Part shown: positions 11,163-23,400 of the stretch, one piece after another
Layout: every line of letters begins with the position of its first letter
How positions within the stretch are numbered: position 1 is the first letter of the stretch
DNA from: Echinococcus granulosus
Lineage: Eukaryota; Platyhelminthes; Cestoda; Cyclophyllidea; Taeniidae
Reading direction: 5' to 3'
Assembly (NCBI RefSeq): GCF_000524195.1
Contig: NW_020170433.1
Location: forward strand, 366,777 to 430,776
Length of the DNA: 64,000 nucleotides
Position numbers and translations under genes: made by a program
The notes under the pieces: model-generated
Seen by the model: only the letters and a program-made list of their open reading frames with translations
Databases searched by the model: none
Told to the model about the DNA's origin: nothing

Positions 11163-14100
11163 ATGCTGGCTAGTGAGTTGCATGAGCTCATCCAGTCCGG
11201 TCTACACATTGAGTACCCGTCGGTCTTTGTCGACTGCGCCCTCCATCACCTTCGTTCCAACTGCACCCCCGCATTTGGAGAAATCAAGACCGACTATCAG
11301 ACCGCAGCCAGCATGGATCCTTTCGAACATGCAGTTTGCATGCTCTCTGACCATTTGCCCGCTTTCATCCGTCTCTTTCAGTGGTTCCATCTCGTTCAAG
11401 TAAACACTCAGTCTCTCTACAATCTCATCGCCCACCACCTTCCCCCCTCCCCTCACCTTTCACACTTCAAAGTCGCCGTGGTGGGTGGCGTCTTCACTCC
11501 TGACGTCTATCGCACCCTCAAACCCTACCTCTATGCATACCTTCTTCTGGAACTCAACGCGGCAGAGCAGGTGGCCTCACAGTACAATTGTTTTGAGGAC
11601 TCATCGGTTACTGCTCGTCTCCTAGCTCGACTCTCTACTGCTGCAATAGATCTAGAGGAGCAGTGTCGTGGTGTCTTCGCTACAGAGGAGTTTTCGCTCC
11701 GCTTCCTTCTAGAGGATCTCGTCGGTCCATTCGCTGAATCGGCTTTTCTGCACAAAACGAGAGAGCTGGTGGAGGGACGTTACGCCACGTCCTTTTTAGA
11801 GCCGCTTGATAACTACGTGGAGCATGTGATGTTCGAAACCTGGTTGCCGCGTGTTTTTTCCTTAACCTCGTCCTGTGCGAGTTGTCCGTGGAGTAGTCAG
11901 CTGGTGTATACCACTTTCTACAGTGTGCGACGTTCGGAGCTTTTCACTATTATGATGGACTATCCTGACTCGCATCCGGCGGTGATGGATCTCAAGGCAT
12001 ATCTTATGGAGACCCGGGCGTTGCAGGATCTCATTGATACTCTGAGCAAGGAGGTGTGTGTTGACTGTCTTGCTGAAATAAGTTAGTTATTTCAATCGTA
12101 TTCGTACAGTGCTTTTCGCTTAAATACAAGAAACATCCCAGGATACCTATGGGTCTGTCGAAAAGTCTAAACAGTGGGATTATCTTTTATGCCTCTTGAA
12201 TTCTCCATTATAGCTCATTCTCTTCACTTTTTGATATATCCCACCGTAAAACTTACTTTACCAAATACTGTCGACCTTGCCACGACAAGTACTTGAGTCG
12301 ATAGCAATTTACCAAGCATCACTTGCCATCTAGATGAGGACAGATATCAAATGTCTATTCGTTTGTAGCAGAGGAGATGCCGTAGTGCGAGTTCGACGAG
12401 TTTGGTTTTCTACCTAATTGGGGATGGAGTCAAGGGAGCGGATTTCTTGAAAAAGTAGTCATTCAGTTTGTGCACTTCGTGCCCAGGTTAGCTCCCGTCT
12501 GCTGCAACCGGGCGTGCACACCGATGAGGTGCTACTAGCTTACGGATGTTTGGTGCGCGGACTGCGTGAGATCGATCCCTCTTCAGTGGCGCAAGACATA
12601 GTCTGCCGCCCGGTGGCTTCGTGTCTGCGTGAACGAGATGATGCGGTACGTTGTATTGTTGATCGCCTCATCGCCCCACCCCAGCTCTCCGCCACTACCG
12701 ACACCATCACCGACGCTGATACTAATATCGCAGATGCAGCCGCAACCGATCAAATAACGGGTCTTCAGCGTGAACTGCTGTTGCCGACGCCGCTGGAGGT
12801 AGAACCCACAGATGAGATGAGGGACTGTGACGCACATCTCGTTGCACATGGTAAGTCTGCTTCACCTTTCTTTGGGTTGGTCACTGTCATTAATGCTCGT
12901 CAAACCATAGTTATATTGCCTGTAGCACTGCGGGAGATGTTGTGAAACCTAAAGGCCGTCGAATCATTTCCCCTATCTGAGAACCCTTAAATGCCACTCA
13001 CACCTATGGTTTCGTCTCAAAATTTGAGTTAGTGTACTCTCTGACCCCTCCTATCTGATTGAGCTGTTACAATTATAATAAGGTAAAATGACGTTGCCAA
13101 TCCTTCACTGGTGTAGTTATCTCCAGCCCTCATTTCAATGATCACATTCCTGCCTGACCAACTTGCAGGAAACGCAGACCTGAAAACTCTTTCACCGATC
13201 AGTCTAATTTCCCATTGCTTGAAGTGTTTTAGCTTCGAAATTTGATTCAATGAACTCTGTAGAATTTGAGGGAGATGTTGCCTTAAACCTTATCATACGA
13301 ACCCTAATAAGTTAAGAGGATAATAGCTCTCTGAGAAATATATTTTGTGCATAGGAAGAAGACGACGGAATGATCAGTTCTACAAGAGCAAAACCACTAC
13401 CTTTTGGTCAAAAAAGAACACCTTTGGCACTTCAGCACTGTTATTGACTAATGTGACTTCACCCAAATTCAAGCCTGCACATCGATGACCCGTCATTGTA
13501 TTGCTGATTCAGCTTCTCTCTGTCAAGAGACCTTAACACTTACACGCATTTACTGGTCTCAACTTTTATATCACATACAAATTGGGGTTTGTACTAGTCG
13601 TTTTCTTGAGGATATTTATCGGTTTATCAGTTTTAAATCATCAAATTCGTTCTATTTCTTTCCGATAAGGACCATCATTCAATTTAACCGCTTTTAATTG
13701 CTCATGGGGTCTCACTCGATTCAACTTCACAAAATGCAAGATGTTGTTTGCCGTCCCCTCGTTCTCCCCAATTGATGAGCCTTAACTCTCATTCCTGCTT
13801 CGACTTCTCTTATCATTCTTGAATCCATAAGCTTGGCAGTGCTCTGGCATGGTTTACAATTGAATGGTGATTAGCAAGGACTAATATATATTCTTTGCAG
13901 GTAATGCAATAGTGGCTTCATCAGTTTTGGGCTACCAAAGTCACTCCCTTCCATTTGGTGGACACCAAACCATTTTGAATTGGTCAAAACTAGCACAGGA
14001 CAAGTTTGACTCATTTTTTCCACCCCCGTATTCTTTTTCCCTAGATCCTGACGAGTGCTTCTCGGCCGAAGCTGTGGCGAGTGAAGAGGTGAACGAGGAG

Positions 14101-16847
14101 AAATTGGTAGTGAACGAGGACTGGGACCGGTGGATGCCCGACCCCTTGGAGGCTCTTCACCATACCGGACCACCGTGGAAGCGACGTATTGACCTGCTCA
14201 GCCTTCTTGTGGGCATTTATGGTAGCAAAAAGTCCTTCCTGGTGGAGTACCGCAACCTTCTGAGCCAGCGTCTTCTGCGACAACTTACCTTTGACACTGC
14301 CGCTCAGATGAGACACCTGGAGCTGTTAAAACTCCGCTTTGGAGAAGCTGATTTGCAGGAGTGTGAGGTAGGTTGCCTTTTTGAGCCCAATTTCCGGATT
14401 AGTTCTTGTAGGTTTGATTGAAGCTAACATAAGTTCTATGGTAATGTACCCCATTTAAGTGTTTTCAAGACTCTTAAATCGTTCCAACCACATTCTATTA
14501 ATGAATCTTAGCGTTGGGTTTAATGCTAAAACTTCTCTAACTGATCTTCCACTTTATTATCTTCTTATGTTTGGAAGGTAAAGAAGTCTCTTGAAATTTA
14601 GATTTTGATTAGAAGCGTCGATTTCGGATGTAGGTGGAAATTGGTACTATTTGCCGTGGAAGTCACTCAGAAAGTCTTGGAAGTAGATTTCTTGAAGGGA
14701 TCAAACCATTAATTGGTGTCCTTAAACGTACAATGAACAGGCTATAAAGCCTGGCTCCCAAAGTGGAAACTTTAAAGTAAACATTGGCGATGTATTTTAC
14801 GTTGCCTTTGCATCAATTGAAATGGGAAGATTCACTGGGGACAATATCGTTACCACCCATTTCAGCATCACGAGGCTAAATCAAGTGTGTAAAATCTTAA
14901 AGCTAGCGTATACTATACCTGGTACTCATGCTGCTTAAAAATAAAATAATATGAGTAAGAGACGAAATGAGATGTTGGCGTGTGGGATTGGAAGTATCAG
15001 AAAGACAGACCACAGAGATACCAGGCCTCCGGAACGTCCCTCCTCTACTACATCATGATTACCGACCTTTCACGCATTTGAAGTAGGCAACGTAGCCACT
15101 TGCAAATATAAGTGAAGCTGATGAAGAGAGTAGATTGATCGGCGGTTCGGAAAGTCTAATCCTTGTTTTATTCCATTACTCTTTCCCAATCTAATTTATT
15201 ACCTTCCGTTTGAACTTTTTACATAGGTGTGACATGTGGGGCCGAATATAAAGGCTTTAGCGTCACATGTATGGCACGTTGATAGTAAGTGTTAATTGCA
15301 TAACAAGGCTTTTGCATGGGAGGCCTAAACTGAGACTTTGGTATACAGTAGTAAATTTAGAGTGAATGTAGCTAGCGATGATTTTTCCATCTAAAAATAA
15401 AACTCCTTCTGAGAGTTGAAATCGCTGCAATTTCATCACCCGCCACTTATCAGTCAACAAATATCCTATCTTTTTACTTGTTCATGCCTTTACTTCTCAT
15501 ACATTCAACTTCTACACGTTTTGTTTGCTTCGCAGGTGATGCTGAAGGATATTCGTGACTCGCGTCGGGTCAGTGCCCTCATTGCCGACGCTGTGAAAGC
15601 GGAGGGTGGAAATGGGACAGAGGTGGCGGCGGAGGAGCATAACTCCTCGTACTTTCCCTTGCAGGCCTACATTCTCTCAGGCGAGTACTGGCCTGAGTTC
15701 CATCGAGAGCAATTCAAACTGCCCGAGAAACTCACACCGGCCTTCTCCCAGTTCACCTCGTGAGTTAGTTTTAGCTCTGTTTCTTTGCTGTACTTGATCT
15801 TATTCCTTGCCACTTTTTGCCTGGCTCATGTAGAACAGCATATACTTTGTGTCAAACCCAGGTATATCAAATACCTTGGAGTTATTCCAGTAGAAGTCGT
15901 TCTTATACACAAAATCATTTGTCCTAGCTATGTCAATCATTCGAATCCTTTTTACCCAAGTTATTGAAATGTATATTAGTCTCATATTCTGTATTTTTTC
16001 CAAAATGAACGAAAAATAAGCTTATTCTTATGGTGTTTGTACATGAACAATATTTGAAGCTTTCGTTTAGTCACCACTCACAATTTGTCATCTGTCATTT
16101 TGTCGTAGGTGTTTTGAGAGGATGAAGGGCAACCGAACCCTTGACTGGATGTCCAAGTTGGGGTTGGTGAATGTGACCCTCGAACTTGGTGGCCAAAGTG
16201 TCACCATGGACGTCAGTCCTCTTCAAGCCTCCATTCTCCACCTATTTACCCTTAAGTCACGTTGGAATCTCTGCGATATCGGTCAGGTATAGATCTTTTC
16301 CTCCCTCAAACGAACCTCTGTTTTGCGCCTTCTAGCAACTGGAAACAACCACGTCAGCAGTGCGACGAAGCCTACAGCCCTTTGTACAACGAAGCCTGAT
16401 AAAACGGACCCCTGGGAATATTGAAACCTACAGTGTATGCAATGATACGATGAAGGCAGTAGTGGGGTGTGGTGAGGAGCATAATGAAAGCATCGATGTC
16501 AGTGTGGCGGAGCAGGAGGGTCCACAGGACATGGAAACGTCGTCAGTCCGCGAAGCCGCCAGTACGGATCCACAGGTATTTAGTGGTGCCCCTACTTAAA
16601 CTTAAATTAGTGGCAGTTTGATTGGCTTATGGCTTTTATTCTGTAGGTGTTCTGGTCTTACATTCTGGGTATGCTGACCAATCTGGGCGGGATGACCATG
16701 GATAGGATTCATTCGACTCTACGGATGTTTGCCCTCGGATCTAACGACGGTGCGGAGTGCACGAGACAGAATTTGCGGCAGTTTTTGGAAAGGAAAGTTA
16801 GAAATGGTGAACTAGTGTACGAGGACAACGTGTACAAATTGGCCTGA
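11163..16847 (+). CDS. ANAPC2: Anaphase-promoting complex subunit 2 (cullin-like)
   Basis: Cullin-type scaffold of the APC/C ubiquitin ligase, which binds the RING subunit APC11 and drives mitotic cyclin and securin destruction. Seven exons: 11163-12053, 12487-12850, 13901-14367, 15536-15759, 16109-16286, 16336-16575, 16647-16847; all phases agree, giving 854 residues (human 822). Family landmarks are FTIMMDYPDSHPAVMDLK, RLLQPGVHTDEVLLAY, the cullin core RRIDLLSLLVGIYGSKKSFL and HLELLKLRFGEADLQECE, VMLKDIRDSRRV, ILSGEYWPEF, LDWMSKLGLVNV, and the APC2 winged helix at the end (FWSYILGMLTNLGGMTMDRI ... LVYEDNVYKLA). Exon 3 has a second good acceptor at 14044 that also keeps frame and removes 48 non-conserved residues (806 aa). 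ATG 11163 follows a strong TTTGCAG; ATG 11019 would add 48 residues, or a 5' exon may be missing. The 1,050- and 1,168-nt introns hold nothing recognised. Confidence 0.95.
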
Positions 16848-17475
16848 AATTTTTTTTCCCCAAGTGTTGCCTGTTTTTAACGTTGCTATTACGTGTTTCG
16901 CGAAAGGGTCGTGTTTTAACATGGCTCAGTCGGCTTGATCTCAAAAATAGGTGGGTTTAGTTGCCTGCCAGACTTGGGTAAGATCTCAGTTGGTCTTATT
17001 AGATTAAAGGGCTAAAAAGTCTCGGCCAGGGTGTGTTCTGCGCCTTGTGTAGGCGGCATGACTTTTCTTATCGAAGGTGCGGGAAATGGTATCGCCGCAA
17101 ACATGCATTACTAATGGTTCAGAACTCACAAAGCTTCCCTAGGTACGTTGGGACGCAATGTAATAAAATCTATATGTAAATGAACAAGTAGAGGAACGAA
17201 GTGTGGCTGTTGGGCACTTTGGTGTTGTTTGTCATAAATGTAGGGTGGGTACAAATCGTTGTCGCTTTTACTGCACCTTGCAGGTAAAAAACGCGTCACC
17301 TAAATAGCAAATAACATTAAAAAATAGATATTTTATATTTGGTGTCTGCCCTCATTTTTAGTTGGAATTGTGAATTGGCATTTCGACCTTAAAAATGGTA
17401 TAAACAAAGATAAATCGCGGCTTCATTAAAAGCTGACAATGTGGAAATGAGAAATCGTGTGGTTTTCAATCCAAT
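16848..17475. other. Intergenic region ANAPC2-ERM
   Basis: A 628-bp gap between two same-strand genes. It holds the ANAPC2 3' UTR with a candidate poly(A) signal at 17162-17167 and must hold the ERM promoter or trans-splice acceptor. No further gene seen. Confidence 0.6.
17162..17167 (+). terminator. Candidate poly(A) signal of ANAPC2
   Basis: AATAAA 315 bp after the ANAPC2 stop and 309 bp before the ERM start codon. Confidence 0.5.
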
Positions 17476-20400
17476 ATGCTATTCTTTTCAAAAAAGCCCA
17501 AAACCGTAAGATTTAACATATTCTTATTTTTAAGATCAATGTATGCGTTTCTACACTTGAAGCAGAACTGGATTTCGCGGTAAAATCATCTACTAATGGG
17601 AAGCGCTTACTCGATAATGTAGATTAACCATTTCAGGAATTACTGCATGGTTAATAGGTTGCACGAACAATAGGTCTTAGAGAAGTCTGGTATTTTGGTT
17701 TGCTCTACCGTACAAATGATGGTGAAGAAACTTGGCTCAATCTTGACAAAAAAGTATGGTAAAGTAAAACCCTCTACGCTTTTTTCACAATGCAGATATC
17801 ATCGATTGATACAAAGAAAAATTATCCAATTGAGTTTAATTTTCGTGCGAAATTTTTTCCGGAACATGCATCGAAGGAATTGATACAGGAGATTACCCAG
17901 CGTCTTTTCTTTCTTCAGGTAGATTTTGCAAGCTTATTCATTAATAGCCACTTTAGCAGTTCCTAATGATTGCTTGCAAGAGTTTTGCAAATAAAGGAGT
18001 TTTCAACTTTCCAGTTCTTTTTTAACAACCACGTTATTGTTATATGGACTAAATGCTTATATATTTATAGGCAAATATGACTAAGTGTGTTTTCATACCT
18101 GACTTGGTTTGAAATTGATTCATGCCCATGAATTTCTAATATAATCTCTGCTATAACTAAATTGAGCTACTCCTATTGTTTTAATACTCCATTTTTGATT
18201 ATGCTTTGCATAAATGATATTCATCTGACGTCTATTTTATGAAATTTTACTCTTATTAAACTGATCTTTACAATTTCAAACGATAAAAAAGAAGTCGTGT
18301 TATGTTGAGAGCATCATACATTATTGTGTTTGTTGTTCATCGATGCACGTGCTAATTAAATTAAATGATTAAGAAGATTTGTTGTAAGCAGAATATTTGT
18401 TAGAGTCGCTGATAGGAAATTAAAATGACGTTAATCAGTCAGTCTTTTAACGTACATGTTAGGTTTGCTAATCGTACTTTTCTTCAAGAAACAATACCAA
18501 GAAGGCAAAAACGATTGAATTCCCAAGCAATTGAGTCACTTTTGTATGATGCTATAATTAGCCCAACGCCTTTTGGAAAAGATGGAACCAAGTAGACATA
18601 CAGGTATTAAACTCCGCTATATCTTTACATACAAGTGAGATTATTTTGATGAAATGAAATTTGACTCCTATATTCAGTTAGGGCAAATTACATGCTGTCG
18701 TGCATGCATTAGATAACTCGAGCAATGACGCACAATTTGGCTTTGACAGATTACTGACAGGTCTTTTGGGCCTGCTATTAAATAGAAATGTGTGCTTTTA
18801 ATTACCATAGCAAGGAGTAATAAAATGTGATTAATGAATCTTACACAAACTTTGGCTATTTTGGGCCTATTATGTTTGAATATTTTAAATAAGGTGTTTG
18901 TGCAATTTCTTTTATTAAATCAAATGTGATTCTTAATTACCTGATAAGCTCAGAGCCTTTTATAATAATATAAAACAAATGTACCTGTGGTATGGCTTTT
19001 CCCTCTCCTACCGAAGATGAACACAAGTTCTATGTTCCCGAGGGTGAAGGCTGCCCTCAGTTTATGACATTCATAATTCTTTCCCGGTTATTTACACCTT
19101 TACTCAATTCCAGTAGCATTTCATTGCACGCAATGTGCTTATCTGGTTGACACTTGCATTAATTTTAGTGAAATTTGTTTCGAATATATGTATCCAATGG
19201 AAAATTTTCTGCAAAACACCATCTTTAAAAATACCCAAACAGTTAAATTTGTGTTACTGATAGTTTATACAGCTTTTTTAATCCAAAAAGTGCCTCAACT
19301 TTTACGTCTATAAAGCTTTAGTAGTTTTATGGTTATTTAAAACCACTTTTAATTTACAATGTGTTTCCACAACATCGCCGACCTGTGAAGATTCTATTGC
19401 GAGTTACAGTCATTCGCACACGGTCGGTGCCTGTTATCCAACATCTACAAGTTCTCATTTCACCTTTTACCTACCTTCACTATGTAATTTGGGGTTGTCA
19501 GGTCTAGGGTTCTGAATATGGTCGACCTCCGTCCATTTGGTAGCTATCACTAAATCGACTTAATGCTGATTTTTTGTAGCTTAAAAGACATCAGCTTATT
19601 GAAAGATTGCTTTAAACACTAAAAACATAAGACTGCTTTTTTGTAATAAGCAAAAACCATGGTAAATACTAGGCTTCTGCTAGAGAAAGTAGATGTAAGC
19701 CTATGTGTATATATGCTCTCTTCTTCAAAACAAGTTAAAACCTTAATGCTCGTTCTGTTAAGTGTGTGCTTTTAAGATTTAAATATAATTTTCGGATATA
19801 TTCTGCACACATCATTCAACTACACTGATAATATATTTGTGATGCATTGACGACCTATGTCGCATTTTATAGAATCATATTCGTTAAATCCACTCGTTTA
19901 GTCGGTCATAACCTTCTAAAACAAACTAGTTCATACTACGAGGTCCTTTATACACCCATATTTCTTTTTCATCACCTTGGTGACTGATTATCTAGCGTTT
20001 AAGACAACTGACATTCATTTTTCCCTTTTCTTCCTATGCCTATTGCTTTTTATGTGCTGGATTTTATCAAATGAGCCTTTTAATTGTATTAAAATCAAAT
20101 TGAAATTCCGACTTCTGATTTCTGATTTAAACACATCTTCAAAGTGACATTTGGGCCGCGTTTCACTGGCATATTCGAGAGAACCCATTTAACTCTTTTT
20201 GAATTGACTATAACAAACGAACGTAAATGCTTTGCTGAATCAAATCAGGTGAAGGAGGCCATCCTAAAGGACAAGCTGCCTTGCCCTCCAGAGACCGCCG
20301 TACTCCTCGCCTCCTACGCCTGTCAGGCGAAGTACGGCGACTACGACGTGGCCCGCTTCGCCAAGCACCCTATCCCTATTGATCGACTCCTCTCACCTAA

Positions 20401-23400
20401 GTACGTTCCCGTTCTGTCCCTCTGGGGGTGTCTGCTTGCAAATTGGCACGTTACTGGCACTTACCACGTTTATTTCTCATCCAAAGGCCATTCATTAGCG
20501 TGAGACTGAATTTTTCTTAAGAAGACCGAAGCAAATCCCAAGGTTTTTAATGAGCAGGATTTATTCAGTTGCTGGATGACCAAAAGATGAAGGTTCATTT
20601 TAGCTTTCAAGCTCAGCCGCGTGCTATTCCTTTGCAGCGTTAGCTAATGCTTCAGGATTTAGCAGTTCCTTTCCCCTTTGTAAACCAGAATGTATACCTC
20701 TGAAAGTGAATTTTATTTTCGCGGCGGCCTATGCATTTGTTTTGCCTAATAAGTGTGTTTATGGGATTTATCAAAACTCGGTGCGAAGGCCAGCTGCACC
20801 AACTTAGGTAATGGGTGATTACCTGCAATGGACGGAAGATAAGCGCGGGCACCTGTAAAATCTAAAGACTTGGTAGCCCATTTTTGCTTTCAGAGTGCTA
20901 GACAGTTTTAGTTAATGCTTATTTTTACCTGTGCAGTGACATTACTCCAAATACGGTCCGTTTTAAAATATACGCTTGCAAAAATTATCATATGGCACTT
21001 AATACATTCATTTTGCATAAGCAGCGCGCTTATTGAAATGAACCTGCCAAGAGACAAAGTGATCAGCGTAAATATCAGTTATATTTGATCGTTTTTGGTG
21101 ACTTGGTAAGTGAATACTATGCATAAGCATAGATGCGGTTCAGGAGTCCGTGATCCGTTGGCTTTTCAGGCGTGTTAATTAGTTTAATTTAATGCTCCTT
21201 AATTTTTCTAACGCCCGCCTTCCTTGTATATCCCACTTTATCGGCTCCTCGCCAAATTGTACGACTGTGAGCACAAACTACCTTATTTATGTCGCTGAAT
21301 ATTTTCACTCGCATAAATGCATTTATTCGAATTACTCCTGTATGGTTTTAAAGCTATTAACGCATATTTCAGTAGATTTTTATAAATGGAGAGTCTCCGG
21401 CACTTGGAATTTGGAAGCTTAGTGGGCGTTGTTTCTTCAAGATCATAAGCTAATGCTATTTGAGGCGTAATTTCGGTTCGTTGCCATCACTAATCCAGGT
21501 ATGTCGGGGTGCTGCAGCTCTTTCCTCCCCCTGCGATCCAAAATCCATGCACGCAATTAAGAATTGTCATTTTTGTGATATTTGGCGCATATTTATCACA
21601 TGAATAGCATGTGTACGGAAACTGTACTAGATTAATGCAAGACCAAGTAGTGAGAATCCCATATTAATTTGAGGAATTTTCACGTACCCTGGAGAGAGGA
21701 ATAGGTGTGCATTTTTGCCAAGAAAATGAAGATGCCTTAATGCTTTCAATGGACGTTGTAATGCTGACTTTGCCCTATTTTTGCTTCCACAATATCCTTT
21801 GTCTATGTGCGTCCCGGTTCATTGAGCACTTAAAAATTTGTGGTCCTAAACATGGTTTATCTTATTTATACCTCTCTATTATTTTATGTAACCGATACAC
21901 CTATTAAAATTATTTTTGTGCAATGAAGGGTACCATTACGAATTAAACACCGTGCTTATCAAACAGAAGACCGAGATTTGCTTTCTATGACTTGGAGCAC
22001 ATTGATAAGTATATTATTGAAAATATCTGCTCCTATGATAGCTCTTACTTAAGTAAGTTTGCCATCCAAGTTTCTCCCTCTTATTTTTCCTTTTTTTTAA
22101 TAATGGAGTTACCACATTAGTAGCAGCCAGTAGACTGTGTAGTATACAGTAAAAAAACACAAATTTGATGAAGTGCTTCTAATTATTCTTCACAAAAATA
22201 AAGTGAAAAGTTGATACGACGTCGTCAGAATCCCAACATTGAAGGTGTCCCTCACATAGTCGAATTGACTAAAAAATAATTCTTATTTTCTTCCTCTAAG
22301 GTACTTATCTTTTAGATTCAAGTTAATAAACCAGTTCTATGTGAATTGTAAAGTCTGCCCGCTAAATAAGGCTTCATGGAATGAAAAATCCACTCTAGAA
22401 GTCATATTGTTCATTCTAGATGAGGGGTGAGTCTTACCAGCTACCAAAATGCTAGTACTCCCCAATCTTTATTGCCCCTATTTATCTTGCTGTCCTTTTT
22501 TCTCCTCTCACTGTCTGAACGAATTCCCGTGTGTGTAATGTCTATCTCTGTTCGTTTAGTTTTTGCCTGTACATTCCCCGTGGGTGTGCAATATAAAGGT
22601 CCACCAAAGCACTTGTTTACCGATCAATGCTTCTTTTTCGCACCTACAGCATCTATTGAATGTCATAGGCAATGCCATATCTTATGCTCGCACTATTGGT
22701 TACAAAGGTGACAGATAGACTTGACGGTGACCAGCAAGCCCTCGTGCACCAGTGATGGGATCATCATTATTAACATGGCATTTTATTGAAAACAGTCGCT
22801 ACTTAAAAACCCTACTTTCAAATTGGCAAATCATCATGGTCAACAACTGCCTTGATCTGCGTCATTCCGGCCATCGCATTGATAAGAGTTATTTGTTTTT
22901 TTTGCATTTCTTCGATAATTTGCCAAATGAGACATCAAGTGCAGCTGGTGATTGTATAGAGCCAGCTGCATATTAGTATGCAAATATCATGCAAGTTGGG
23001 GTGCTGACAATGTGCACGGTGGTCCAATTGTGAATCGATTACGTCCCTCTTCCTCAAGGCCCAGAAAGCTGTTAAAGCACACGGACACTGGCCTATCTCT
23101 TCAAAATGATCTAAAACATCGGTGGCAATCGTACTTTATGAGCCAACAAGTAGTCCTGCACTTTTTCTAGAAATATTAGCATTTTCAGCACTGAATGCAA
23201 AAAAAAAGTATGCGTCTATGAGAAGAAATTGAGCTGTTTTTGTCGAGTAATTTTAGGAGATATGGTGGAAGCAGCGATCTGCTGCATTATAAAATGAAGG
23301 GAACACATTTTGAAAACAGCCAAAATGTTATGGCAAGAGCCGAACCTTTAGAAGTTGTCTTGGCCATTAATTAAATCTGTAATTAAAGAAAACCATTGTC

